From positions 529,668 through 593,667 of the forward strand of contig CH672396.1 of assembly GCA_000153445.1 (NCBI GenBank): 64,000 nt of DNA, read 5' to 3'. This document shows positions 52,188 to 60,461 of this stretch, piece after piece. The translations under genes and the position numbers were made by a program. The DNA is from a gamma proteobacterium HTCC2207. Its GTDB lineage: Bacteria; Pseudomonadota; Gammaproteobacteria; Pseudomonadales; Porticoccaceae. The stretch's first letter is position 1, and every line of letters begins with the position of its first letter. The notes beneath the pieces were generated by a model. It saw nothing but the letters and a program-made list of their open reading frames with translations, was not told the DNA's origin and ran no database searches.

Positions 52188-52913
52188 TTGAGCGACACAG
52201 CAGCAGATATTTTACGCAATGCCGCAACCGTAATGATTTTACGCCAAGCTCAAACTGGCATTGAAATACTACTTTTGCGGCGCAATGCCAAGCTAGCCTT
52301 TGCCGGCGGTGCCTGGGTGTTTCCCGGCGGTGCAGTAGATGCGGCTGATTGCGCGGGCGCTGGTATCGAAGATGAATCACTCACGGCGCGAGTTGCTGCA
52401 GTGAGGGAATCTGCGGAAGAGTGTGGCCTTGTGTTAGAGGCTGAGCACCTGGTGCACTTTTCTCACTGGACCACTCCGGAGAAATTAACGCGTCGCTTTG
52501 CCACCTGGTTTTTTGCCGCAGTGGTGTCAGAGGCTGATTCAACGGTAGTGATCGATGATGGCGAGATTCACGATTTTCAGTGGCTAAATCCATCTCAGGC
52601 GCTGGCGATGCATGATGCAGGTGAGCTGGATATGATGCCGCCGACTTATATGAGTATTAAGCTAGTTGATCAGTTTGTCAGTGCCGAAGAGGCTCTGGAG
52701 AGCTTGCGCCAGTTTGACGCGTACTGGGTCACTCCGCGATTTGCTCGCGACGGAGAGGTTGGCGTATTACTCTATCCGGGAGACGCCGGTTATGAGACGC
52801 AAAATGGCTCTCTTGCAGGCCCTCGACACCGCTGCATCCTAGGCAATAAGGGTGTCAGTTATATCCACTCTGGCGCGGATGTAGGAATAGCGGTTATGGA
52901 TAATCCACAATAG
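52188..52913 (+). CDS. NUDIX hydrolase
   Basis: A 241-residue nucleotide pyrophosphatase-like enzyme. N-terminal MILRQAQTGIEILLLRRN..GAWVFPGGAVDAAD leads to the Nudix box with RESAEECG (the REUxEE core). Size and C-terminal part resemble the NUDT19-like group that acts on CoA esters, but substrate is uncertain. TTG start after the glyA terminator; the ribosome site is weak. Confidence 0.82.
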   Translation: MSDTAADILRNAATVMILRQAQTGIEILLLRRNAKLAFAGGAWVFPGGAVDAADCAGAGIEDESLTARVAAVRESAEECGLVLEAEHLVHFSHWTTPEKLTRRFATWFFAAVVSEADSTVVIDDGEIHDFQWLNPSQALAMHDAGELDMMPPTYMSIKLVDQFVSAEEALESLRQFDAYWVTPRFARDGEVGVLLYPGDAGYETQNGSLAGPRHRCILGNKGVSYIHSGADVGIAVMDNPQ

Positions 52914-52932
52914 GCTTCAGAGCCTTATCTTG

Positions 52933-52941
52933 TGTTAGAAT
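52933..52941 (+). promoter_or_regulatory. Extended -10 upstream of nrdR
   Basis: TGT-TAGAAT at 52933-52941 fits an extended -10 (TGnTATAAT). It lies 28 bases before the nrdR ATG. No good -35 is seen. It would drive nrdR-ribD. Confidence 0.4.
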
Positions 52942-52968
52942 GGCGCCCCTTTTTTTTGATCTAAAGCC

Positions 52969-53442
52969 ATGTATTGTCCCTTTTGCAAAGCTGATGACAC
53001 CAAAGTTGTAGATTCTCGTCTTGTCGCCGACGGCGGTCAGGTTCGTCGACGTCGTGAATGTCTCAGTTGCAGTGAGCGTTTTACCACTTACGAGATGGCC
53101 GAATTAGTGATGCCGCGAGTGATTAAAACCGATGGCACCCGCGAGCCTTTCGATGAAAACAAGCTGCGCGCCGGTCTGCAGCGCGCTCTGGAAAAACGTC
53201 CGGTATCCATTGAGCAAATTGAAGTTGCCCTGACCCAAATTCGTCATTTTTTACAGGTCACCGGTGAGCGCGAAGTGCCCTCGCGGATGGTTGGTGAAGC
53301 GGTAATGAGTAAATTGCGTGAGCTCGACGAAGTGGCCTATGTCCGCTTTGCCTCGGTTTACCGCAGCTTCCAAGATCTGAGTGAATTCCAAGATGAACTC
53401 AATCGCTTAAATGCATTAAAGCCCACGGCGGCAGAAGACTAA
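52969..53442 (+). CDS. nrdR: Transcriptional repressor NrdR
   Basis: A 157-residue zinc-ribbon/ATP-cone repressor of ribonucleotide reductase genes. Zinc Cys C3, C6, C31 and C34 (CPFC..CLSC) and the ATP-cone [24 protein letters not shown] are present. The usual neighbour of ribD in gammaproteobacteria; its stop overlaps the ribD start by one base. Confidence 0.96.
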   Translation: MYCPFCKADDTKVVDSRLVADGGQVRRRRECLSCSERFTTYEMAELVMPRVIKTDGTREPFDENKLRAGLQRALEKRPVSIEQIEVALTQIRHFLQVTGEREVPSRMVGEAVMSKLRELDEVAYVRFASVYRSFQDLSEFQDELNRLNALKPTAAED

Positions 53443-54563
53443 TGGCCTACTCTGTGGACGATCGCGAATATATGTCTCGGGCCCTCGAATTGGCCGCCAA
53501 AGGGCGTTTTACGACCAGCCCCAACCCGAGCGTTGGCTGTGTACTGGTTGTTGATGGTGCAATTGTTGGTGAAGGTCACACCCGTCCAGCAGGGGGTAAT
53601 CATGCAGAAGTTGAGGCACTGAATGCTGCCGCAAGTGCCAAAGGCGCAACGGCTTATGTCACGCTGGAACCCTGCAGCCACAGTGGCAAGACTGGGCCCT
53701 GCGTTGAGGTGCTGATCGATGCGGGTATCAGCCGTGTAGTGATTGCCTGCGAGGACCCCAATCCCAAGGTTGCCGGTGAGGGCATTAAGTTGCTCCAAGA
53801 TGCTGGCATTGAAGTCGCCTGTGGTCTCTATGAAGATCAGGCGCGAGAGTTAAATAAAGGTTTTATCAAACGCCATGAGCAGGGGTTACCCTGGGTTGTG
53901 GTCAAGATGGCCGCTAGCCTCGATGGTCGCACTGCCATGGCCAGTGGTCAGAGTCAGTGGATCACCACACCGGCATCGCGCAAAGATGTACAGCGCTTAC
54001 GCGCCGCTAATTGTGCGATTATTACTGGCATTGGCACTCAGTTGATGGATGATCCCTCGCTGACAGTACGCATCACTAATGACGATCTTGGCGTTACAGA
54101 TAGCCTGCGCCAGCCCCTGCGCGTGGTGGTCGATAGCAAATTACAGATGAGTCCCGAGGCGCGGATGTTTGCGCAGCCCGGCGATACCCTGATTGCGACT
54201 ATGGATGGACCGGAGCAGCGCGAAAGGGCGTTGCCGCTGGAAGCGGCTGGTGCTGCGGTTGTGTTTTTGCCGGCTCGCGATGGTCATGTTGATCTGCATG
54301 AGTTATTGCTCGAATTGGCTCGCCGTGAGTGCAACAGCGTTATGGTGGAAGCGGGCGCAGGTTTAGCGGGAGGCTTTGTTGCGGAGGGGCTTCTCGATGA
54401 GTTGGTCTGCTACTGGGCGCCGAAGTTATTTGGCAGCGATGCGCGGCCGATGTTTGAGCTTCCGATTCAGACTATTGATGCCCATTTAGCGCTGGCAGTA
54501 AAAGATATGCGCCAGATTGGTGAAGATATCCGTATTACTTTGAGGCCGGATAAGGACTACTGA
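53442..54563 (+). CDS. ribD: Bifunctional riboflavin deaminase/reductase RibD
   Basis: A 373-residue two-domain enzyme of riboflavin synthesis. The N-terminal deaminase has zinc residues in HAEVEAL and the LEPCSHSGKTGPC motif; the C-terminal reductase begins WVVVKMAASLDGRTAMASGQSQWIT. It deaminates the pyrimidine and reduces the ribosyl group. ATG overlaps the nrdR stop by one base. Confidence 0.96.
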   Translation: MAYSVDDREYMSRALELAAKGRFTTSPNPSVGCVLVVDGAIVGEGHTRPAGGNHAEVEALNAAASAKGATAYVTLEPCSHSGKTGPCVEVLIDAGISRVVIACEDPNPKVAGEGIKLLQDAGIEVACGLYEDQARELNKGFIKRHEQGLPWVVVKMAASLDGRTAMASGQSQWITTPASRKDVQRLRAANCAIITGIGTQLMDDPSLTVRITNDDLGVTDSLRQPLRVVVDSKLQMSPEARMFAQPGDTLIATMDGPEQRERALPLEAAGAAVVFLPARDGHVDLHELLLELARRECNSVMVEAGAGLAGGFVAEGLLDELVCYWAPKLFGSDARPMFELPIQTIDAHLALAVKDMRQIGEDIRITLRPDKDY

Positions 54564-54590
54564 GTTTAGGACCATGATAATGGCCCTAAA

Positions 54591-54688
54591 GTCATCCTGA
54601 GCGCGCGCAGCGCATAGAAAGATCTCTTGCCGGTTTCAGAGCCTAGGGTGGCACACCGAAGAGATCCTTAGGCTGCGCTCAGGATGAC
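54591..54688. repeat. Inverted-repeat intergenic element (GTCATCCTGAGCGC arms)
   Basis: The left arm GTCATCCTGAGCGC..GCAGC..GATCTCTT (from 54591) and the right arm, read inverted from 54688, share GTCATCCTGAGCGC, GCAGC and GATCTCTT with a few mismatches. The 98-bp unit resembles small dispersed hairpin repeats (REP/MITE-like) known from many bacteria. It lies in the ribD-ribE gap. Confidence 0.75.
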
Positions 54689-54697
54689 CTAATACAT

Positions 54698-54733
54698 TGT
54701 CATCCCGACAGAGCGAAGCGCTGAGGGATCTCA
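54698..54733. repeat. Dispersed repeat, copy A
   Basis: A 36-bp sequence starting TGTCATCCCGACAGAGCG and ending GAGGGATCTCA. It is nearly the same as 63228-63263 and shares arms with the preceding inverted element. No coding capacity. Confidence 0.8.
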
Positions 54734-54801
54734 AAATTAGCCCTTGGCAGATGTCAGCAAACAACGCATTACTACAGAATTAATCAACACAGGCTAACAC
54801 T

Positions 54802-55416
54802 ATGTTTACAGGAATTATCAGCGCCCTTGGGGAGCTCACCAACCTCGAGCCCCGTGGCGGCGACGCTCGACTCCATATCAATGCCGGCAACCTGAGTATG
54901 GCCGATGTCCAGCTCGGCGACAGCATTGCCTGCAACGGCACCTGCCTGACCGCGGTAGAGTTAACCGAAAATGGTTTTGTCGCCGATGTGTCAGTTGAGA
55001 CTTTGACCCTGACCACTACCGGTGATTTAAAATCCGGCAGCCGGATCAATCTGGAAAAAGCCATGCAGGCCACAGATCGTTTCGGCGGTCATATTGTCTC
55101 TGGACATGTGGATGGTATTGGCGAAGTAGTGTCACTCCACGAAGATGCACGCTCTTGGCGCTTTCGTATTCGCGCGCCTCGCGAACTGGCTAAATACGTC
55201 GCCCATAAAGGCTCGATTACTGTCGATGGCACCAGCCTGACAGTCAATCATGTTGAAGGCGCTGAATTCGAATTAAATATAGTGCCGCACACTATGGTTC
55301 ATACAATTATGGGCGATTATCAGGTCGGTACTAAAGTAAACCTTGAGGTTGATCTAGTTGCCCGTTACCTTGAGCGCCTGTTGCTCGGCGACAAGGCTGC
55401 AGACAGCTCTAACTAA
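54802..55416 (+). CDS. ribE: Riboflavin synthase, alpha subunit
   Basis: A 204-residue lumazine dismutase with two Greek-key barrels: MFTGIISALGEL at the start of barrel 1 and the GGHIVSGHVDGIGEV joint to barrel 2. It converts two lumazines to riboflavin. The 240-base gap before it holds repeats but no visible FMN riboswitch. Confidence 0.96.
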   Translation: MFTGIISALGELTNLEPRGGDARLHINAGNLSMADVQLGDSIACNGTCLTAVELTENGFVADVSVETLTLTTTGDLKSGSRINLEKAMQATDRFGGHIVSGHVDGIGEVVSLHEDARSWRFRIRAPRELAKYVAHKGSITVDGTSLTVNHVEGAEFELNIVPHTMVHTIMGDYQVGTKVNLEVDLVARYLERLLLGDKAADSSN

Positions 55417-55475
55417 CGAATTTTAAAACCTTAAAGCTAATCGTAATAAACGGTCAAGATTGGAAGAAAATAACA

Positions 55476-56594
55476 ATGGTACTCAATACAATAGAAGAAC
55501 TGATTGAAGATATCCGTCAGGGCAAGATGGTTATTTTGATGGATGATGAAGATCGCGAGAATGAAGGTGATCTGGTTATGGCTGCGCCAATGGTGCGTGC
55601 CCAGGATATTAATTTTATGGCTACCCATGCGCGCGGACTTATCTGCCTGACGCTGCATGAAGATCGCTGCAAACAGTTAGAGTTGGCGATGATGGTTAAC
55701 TCGAGCCAGAACAATGCGAGTCATGGCACCCCGTTTACGCTGTCGATTGAAGCTGCAGAGGGTGTAACTACCGGTATTTCGGCTGCTGATCGCGCCCGTA
55801 CAGTGCAAGCTGCGGTTGCCAGCAGTGCGCGTCCCGAAGATATAGTTCAGCCGGGACATATCTTCCCGCTAAAGGCCCAGCCTGGCGGTGTTCTCAGTCG
55901 CGCAGGTCACACTGAAGCCGGTTGTGATATGGCGAAAATGGCGGGTTTTGAACCTGCTGCAGTGATCGTTGAAATTATGAATGAAGACGGCACCATGGCA
56001 CGTCGCGATGATCTCGAAGTATTTGCCCAGAAACATGATCTGAAAATCGGTACTATCGCTGATTTGATTCACCATCGTTTGGTTACCGAGAAAACAACTA
56101 CCTGCATCAGTGAGCGCGCAGTAAGCACTAGCTTCGGCGATTTCACCCTAAAAACCTACCATGATGATGTTCATGGTGAGAAGCATTTCGCCTTGGTGAT
56201 GGGCGATGTCATTGGTGAAGAGCCGGTGTTAGTCCGTGTACACACCAACCGATCTGCTCGTGATCTACTGGCTATTGAAGATTCCAGCACCTTTAAAAGC
56301 TGGTCTTTCCACAAAGCCCTTGAGCGTGTAGCCGCTGAAGGTCGCGGTGTGGTGGTATTGCTCTATTATCCTGAATCCTCCGAGGACATCGATCGCAGTA
56401 TCGAGCAGATCCTCAATCCAGGTCAGGCTCGCAGTCAGCAAGCCAGCGAAGTGGTCTATCAACAGGTCGGCACTGGATCGCAGATTTTGCGCGACCTTGG
56501 TATTCAAAAGATGCGTCTGATGAGTGCACCGTTTAAATTTACCGGCATCTCCGGCTTTGATCTCGAAGTCGTTGAGCATGTTGACTACGAATAA
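55476..56594 (+). CDS. ribBA: RibBA: DHBP synthase with degenerate GTP cyclohydrolase II domain
   Basis: A 372-residue fusion. The N-terminal 3,4-dihydroxybutanone phosphate synthase is intact: [35 protein letters not shown]. The C-terminal GCHII part lacks the zinc cysteines: the usual [11 protein letters not shown] reads [16 protein letters not shown]. It is therefore very likely inactive as a cyclohydrolase. That step is given by the separate ribA at 61701. Common in gammaproteobacteria. Confidence 0.93.
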   Translation: MVLNTIEELIEDIRQGKMVILMDDEDRENEGDLVMAAPMVRAQDINFMATHARGLICLTLHEDRCKQLELAMMVNSSQNNASHGTPFTLSIEAAEGVTTGISAADRARTVQAAVASSARPEDIVQPGHIFPLKAQPGGVLSRAGHTEAGCDMAKMAGFEPAAVIVEIMNEDGTMARRDDLEVFAQKHDLKIGTIADLIHHRLVTEKTTTCISERAVSTSFGDFTLKTYHDDVHGEKHFALVMGDVIGEEPVLVRVHTNRSARDLLAIEDSSTFKSWSFHKALERVAAEGRGVVVLLYYPESSEDIDRSIEQILNPGQARSQQASEVVYQQVGTGSQILRDLGIQKMRLMSAPFKFTGISGFDLEVVEHVDYE

Positions 56595-56609
56595 TCACAG
56601 GAACAGAGC

Positions 56610-57092
56610 ATGAGCGAATATAGACCCGAAGAGGGACGTTTTAACACCGGTAAGGTGCGCATCGCGGTTATAGCTGCGCGCTGGAATGCCGAGATCACCG
56701 ATGGCCTAGTCGAGGGTGCCCTGCGTGCCTTTGCCCGTCACGATATCGTGGGTGATGCCGTAGATGTGTTTCGTGTGCCCGGTGCCTTTGAGCTGCCATT
56801 GGCCAGTCAGCGTGCTGCGCGCAGCGGACGCTATGATGCCGTCGTTGCCCTTGGCTGTGTCATTCGCGGTGATACGCCGCACTTTGATTATGTTTGTTCC
56901 GAGACTACCAGAGGCATAGGTGAAGTGTCGTTGAATGAAAATCTGCCGGTTGCCTTTGGTCTGTTGACCACTGACAATCTTCAGCAGTCCTTGGATCGCT
57001 CCGGGGACAACCACGAGAACAAAGGCGAAGAAGCCGCTCTGACTATCCTCGAATTATTGACTGTATTTAAGCAAATCCAAGGCGCCGAATAG
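56610..57092 (+). CDS. ribH: 6,7-dimethyl-8-ribityllumazine synthase
   Basis: A 160-residue lumazine synthase. AARWNAEITDGLVEGALRA, the active-site FRVPGAFELP and GCVIRGDTPHFDYVCSE (with the catalytic His) are typical. Forms capsid-like or pentameric assemblies. Fifteen bases after ribBA; nusB begins at the next base after its stop. Confidence 0.96.
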   Translation: MSEYRPEEGRFNTGKVRIAVIAARWNAEITDGLVEGALRAFARHDIVGDAVDVFRVPGAFELPLASQRAARSGRYDAVVALGCVIRGDTPHFDYVCSETTRGIGEVSLNENLPVAFGLLTTDNLQQSLDRSGDNHENKGEEAALTILELLTVFKQIQGAE

Positions 57093-57533
57093 ATGTCGAA
57101 ACCAAAAATGCGCCAAAAAGCTCGCCGGCTTCTCGTGCAGGCACTGTATTCCTGGGATATGGGCAAGACTGATCTGATTGATATCGAAGCCGAGTTCCAT
57201 GTGGATAACAATATGGCCACGGTGGACACTGAATTATTTCATGAAATACTGTTTGGTGTACCCAAGCATATGACTGAGATTGATGCGGCCTACGAACCCT
57301 ATTTGGACCGTGATCAGGACCAGCTTGACCCAGTTTCACAAGCCATACTGCGCTTATCAACCTACGAGATGCTCCACCGCATTGATGTGCCCTACAAGGT
57401 CGTGATTAATGAGGGCGTTAATCTGGCGAAAACCTTTGGCCCCACCGACGCGTTTAAATATATTAACGGTATTCTCGATCGCGTCGCTATCGCCAAGCGC
57501 AGTATTGAAGTGGCGGCTAATAAGCGCGCTTAA
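57093..57533 (+). CDS. nusB: Transcription antitermination factor NusB
   Basis: A 146-residue all-helical RNA-binding protein that joins NusE(S10) on boxA RNA. Markers: KARRLLVQALYSWDM, LDPVSQAILRLSTYEML and the VVINEGVNLAKTFGPTDAFKYINGILDRVA signature. ATG directly follows the ribH stop (TAGATG). The ribH-nusB-thiL-pgpA order is the usual one. Confidence 0.96.
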   Translation: MSKPKMRQKARRLLVQALYSWDMGKTDLIDIEAEFHVDNNMATVDTELFHEILFGVPKHMTEIDAAYEPYLDRDQDQLDPVSQAILRLSTYEMLHRIDVPYKVVINEGVNLAKTFGPTDAFKYINGILDRVAIAKRSIEVAANKRA

Positions 57534-57597
57534 AGCGCAGCGGCCCGCGGACTGTAATAGCGCCGCAGCCGATAAAGAGCCTTAGAGAGGACTTAAC

Positions 57598-58593
57598 CTG
57601 TCTGACCCATATCATCAACCCAGCGAATTCGAGCTCATCGCTCGCTATTTCACCGACCTCACCGGCCAATCCGGTGTGGCGCTGGGTATTGGTGATGACG
57701 CCGCACTGCTCAATGTGCGTCCCGGGCAGCAGTTGGTTATGGCCAGCGACACTTTAGTTTCCAGTATTCACTTTCCCGAATCCGCTACCCCAAGACAGAT
57801 TGCCACCCGTGCCCTCTGCGTCAATCTTAGCGATATGGCCGCGATGGGTGCGGAGCCGAGATGGTTTACTCTCGCTCTAACTCTGCCTCGAGACAAAGCC
57901 AAGGCCGAATGGCTAGCTGAATTTAGTGTTGGTCTGGGTCATATCGCCAATCAGTACAACCTTGCATTAGTGGGTGGTGATACTACTAGTGGGCCCTTGA
58001 CCCTCACTCTGACATTAGTCGGTGAGGTTCCAGTGGATAAAGCCCTTACTCGTGGCGGGGCCAGTATTGGCGATAGCGTCTTTGTAACCGGCACTCTAGG
58101 TGATGGTGCAGCGGGGCTAAAAATAGCGTCCAATAAAAACAGTAACTGTATTGACAGTGATCGCTTACTTCAACGATTTTACAGTCCTCAGCCACAGATC
58201 CAAGCGGGCTTAAAATTGCGCTCCATCGCCAGCGCCTGTATCGATATTTCCGATGGTCTATTGGCTGATTTAGGGCATATTTGCAAAGCCAGCGACGTCA
58301 GTGCTGTGATTAAGGCTGAGCAATTGCCGATCGCTGCAGATGTGCAGCAGCTCTCAGCATTGGATGCCCTGCAGTGGGCTCTCAGTGGTGGCGACGACTA
58401 CCAGCTGTGTTTTACTGTTGCTACTGGGCAGTTGCCAACTGTCGAGGGCTGGATTGAAAAAGGCGAATTGGATGCCAGTCGTATTGGCTTTATTGAAGCC
58501 GCTAGGGACTCAATCAATCGAGTCTCAGTGGTTGATAAGAATAATCTGCCGCTCACTATCGAAAAACCGGGGTACAACCATTTTGGCCGTTAA
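57598..58593 (+). CDS. thiL: Thiamine-monophosphate kinase with CTG start
   Basis: A 331-residue AIRS-like kinase phosphorylating thiamine monophosphate to the diphosphate. The conserved N-terminus SEFELIARYF..GIGDDAALL needs a start at CTG 57598: the frame is closed by TAG at 57583 and has no ATG, GTG or TTG before residue 27. GAGAGG lies seven bases before the CTG. Starting at GTG 57676 would remove the conserved EFELI helix. The metal/phosphate motifs GIGDDAAL, CVNLSDMAAMGA, LVGGDTT and ISDGLLAD are intact. Confidence 0.9.
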   Translation: MSDPYHQPSEFELIARYFTDLTGQSGVALGIGDDAALLNVRPGQQLVMASDTLVSSIHFPESATPRQIATRALCVNLSDMAAMGAEPRWFTLALTLPRDKAKAEWLAEFSVGLGHIANQYNLALVGGDTTSGPLTLTLTLVGEVPVDKALTRGGASIGDSVFVTGTLGDGAAGLKIASNKNSNCIDSDRLLQRFYSPQPQIQAGLKLRSIASACIDISDGLLADLGHICKASDVSAVIKAEQLPIAADVQQLSALDALQWALSGGDDYQLCFTVATGQLPTVEGWIEKGELDASRIGFIEAARDSINRVSVVDKNNLPLTIEKPGYNHFGR

Positions 58594-59071
58594 TCCGACA
58601 TTTGCTCAATTACTGCGTTCACCAACTCTTCTACTGGCGTTTGGTTTTGGCAGTGGTCTATCACCTAAAGCGCCGGGAACCATGGGTACCTTGGCGGCAA
58701 TTCCACTCTGGTGGTTACTGGCGCAGCTGCCCTTAACCAGTTACTTGATTGTGGTGTCGATAGCAGCAGTGGTGGGTATTGCAATTTGTGGCCGAGCCGC
58801 AGATCAAATGGGTGTCCACGATCATGGCGGCATTGTCTGGGATGAATTTGTCGGCTTTTGGATTGCTATGGCGGCGCTGCCCATCACTTGGCAGTCGGTG
58901 GTTCTGGGTTTTGTGCTATTCCGCGTTTTTGATATTCTAAAGCCTTGGCCAATCAGCTGGCTGGACAAAAAGGTCTCCGGTGGCTTCGGTATTATGATTG
59001 ACGATGTGATTGCCGGTCTGGCAGCCGCAGTAGTCATTTATTTTCTTGGCTACTTTGGCCTGATTCTATAA
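58583..59071 (+). CDS. pgpA: Phosphatidylglycerophosphatase A
   Basis: A 162-residue membrane phosphatase making phosphatidylglycerol from PGP. Signature GFGSGLSPKAPGTMGTLAAIPLWW and the catalytic region DHGGIVWDEFVGFW, then FDILKPWPISWLDKKVSGGFGIMIDDVIAG. The TTG at 58583 overlaps thiL by 11 bases; the long open frame upstream is a shadow of thiL. Confidence 0.93.
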   Translation: MAVNPTFAQLLRSPTLLLAFGFGSGLSPKAPGTMGTLAAIPLWWLLAQLPLTSYLIVVSIAAVVGIAICGRAADQMGVHDHGGIVWDEFVGFWIAMAALPITWQSVVLGFVLFRVFDILKPWPISWLDKKVSGGFGIMIDDVIAGLAAAVVIYFLGYFGLIL

Positions 59072-59177
59072 GCGCTGCAAAATAATCTTGTCTATACTTT
59101 TGCTTCAATAGGACGCCTTCCAGTTGGTTTATTATCAAGTAGGAGTGGGAGGCCGAAGAACTTAAGGACAAGCCCCC

Positions 59178-60461
59178 GTGAATAGGACGTTATTGCCAAT
59201 AGCAATTGTTGGCGCTGCTGTTGTTATCTCAATTGCCATGAATCTTTTCAAGCCCGCCCCAGTAAAAGCTGAAGCCCCAGACACGGCCGTGGCTGTGAAG
59301 ACAGTGATATTGCATAGAGCTCAAGCGGTTCTCTCCATTGAATCTCAGGGCACAGTTGCTGCTCGCACACGCACCGCATTAATTTCCGAAGTCTCCGGCC
59401 GCGTATTAAAGGTTTCTCGCAATTTTGTGGTTGGCGGCACCTTTAACAAAGGCGATTTATTGCTTGAGCTGGATCCCACTGACTACGAAGTGGCCCTGGA
59501 GCAAACCAATGCCAATCTGATTAGTATGAATGCTCAGCTAACTTTTGAGCAGGCCCGTGCCGTGCAGGCGGAAAAGGAGTGGGGCATGACTGGTCGCCCG
59601 ACCGAAGAGGCGCCATTGTTGGCGCTGCGAAAACCCTATCTCGAAGAAGCTCGCGCTAATGTGCTTCAGGCCGAAGCTGAGGTTAAGCAGGCCAAGCTAA
59701 AATTATCACGCGCCAGTATTCGCGCCCCTTATACCGGTATGGTCGCTGCCAAAGCAGTGGATATTGGGCAATATGTTGCCGTGGGAGCCCCCTTGGGTGA
59801 GACCTTTGCGATTGATTTTGCAGAGGTACGTTTGCCATTGACCAAGCGCGATCTGTCGATGATGAATAGTTTTTCAAGCGCTGATAAAAGTAGTCATCTT
59901 AAGGTTATTCTCAGGGGATCCATATACGGCAATATCAAGCAGTGGCAAGCCAAGTTGGTCCGTTCCGAGGGTGTTATTAGTGAGCAGAATCGCGCCTTCT
60001 ATGTGGTAGCGAAAATTGATGACCCTTACCTAAGACTTGAGTCCGATAGTCAGGTAGCTAGATTTCCTTTATTTATGGGCACCTTCGTTACGGCGATCAT
60101 CGGCGGAAAAACCATTGATAATGCCTTCGCCATTCCTCGTCATGCCCTATTGGAGGGAAGCAAAGTCGCATTGGTGGATGCCGAGCAGCGGTTGCGGTTT
60201 CAAACGGTTGAGCCAATTTTTGGCGATGATCATTTTTATTATGTTAGCAGTGGTCTAGAAAACGGCGACCAGCTAATTATTAGCGCCATGGGCGTGCCCA
60301 TCGAAGGAATGAAAGTTAGCCCTGATCAGGAACCGCGTTTAGACGATGCCGCTAGCGGTGAAAAAGCCTTTAGCGGTGCAAAAGCCATTAGCGACAAAGA
60401 GCCAGTCCCAAACGGCGCAGGGGGAGTAGTTAGCGATGGAAAAAGTTGGCAATCTGCCTAA
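59178..60461 (+). CDS. RND efflux periplasmic adaptor (HlyD family)
   Basis: A 427-residue membrane fusion protein with N-terminal helix (about 5-22), lipoyl halves (SEVSGRVLKVSRNFVVGGTF and IRAPYTGMVAAKAVDIGQYV), helical hairpin and barrel. GTG start with AAGGA ten bases upstream. The C-terminal tail (about 385-427) is a low-complexity repeat region (SGEKAF/SGAKAI). Its last residues SDGKSWQSA are read out of frame from what looks like pump DNA, so the tail may be a deletion scar. It should pair with an RND pump, whose gene here is badly truncated. Confidence 0.85.
   Translation: MNRTLLPIAIVGAAVVISIAMNLFKPAPVKAEAPDTAVAVKTVILHRAQAVLSIESQGTVAARTRTALISEVSGRVLKVSRNFVVGGTFNKGDLLLELDPTDYEVALEQTNANLISMNAQLTFEQARAVQAEKEWGMTGRPTEEAPLLALRKPYLEEARANVLQAEAEVKQAKLKLSRASIRAPYTGMVAAKAVDIGQYVAVGAPLGETFAIDFAEVRLPLTKRDLSMMNSFSSADKSSHLKVILRGSIYGNIKQWQAKLVRSEGVISEQNRAFYVVAKIDDPYLRLESDSQVARFPLFMGTFVTAIIGGKTIDNAFAIPRHALLEGSKVALVDAEQRLRFQTVEPIFGDDHFYYVSSGLENGDQLIISAMGVPIEGMKVSPDQEPRLDDAASGEKAFSGAKAISDKEPVPNGAGGVVSDGKSWQSA
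60354..60407. repeat. Three 18-bp tandem repeats in the RND adaptor tail
   Basis: AGCGGTG(A/C)AAAAGCC-like units begin at 60354, 60372 and 60390 (the third diverged). Each codes S-G-x-K-A-x. In-frame, like those in emrA and the DUF4399 gene. Confidence 0.75.

Noticed and set aside
54563-54802. FMN riboswitch before ribE
   Set aside because: No RFN consensus (such as GACCGGCGGT) is present; the gap is filled with dispersed repeats.
58340-58582. Long N-terminal extension of PgpA
   Set aside because: This frame lies wholly inside thiL, has no family match, and the PgpA start fits TTG 58583 overlapping thiL by 11 bases.
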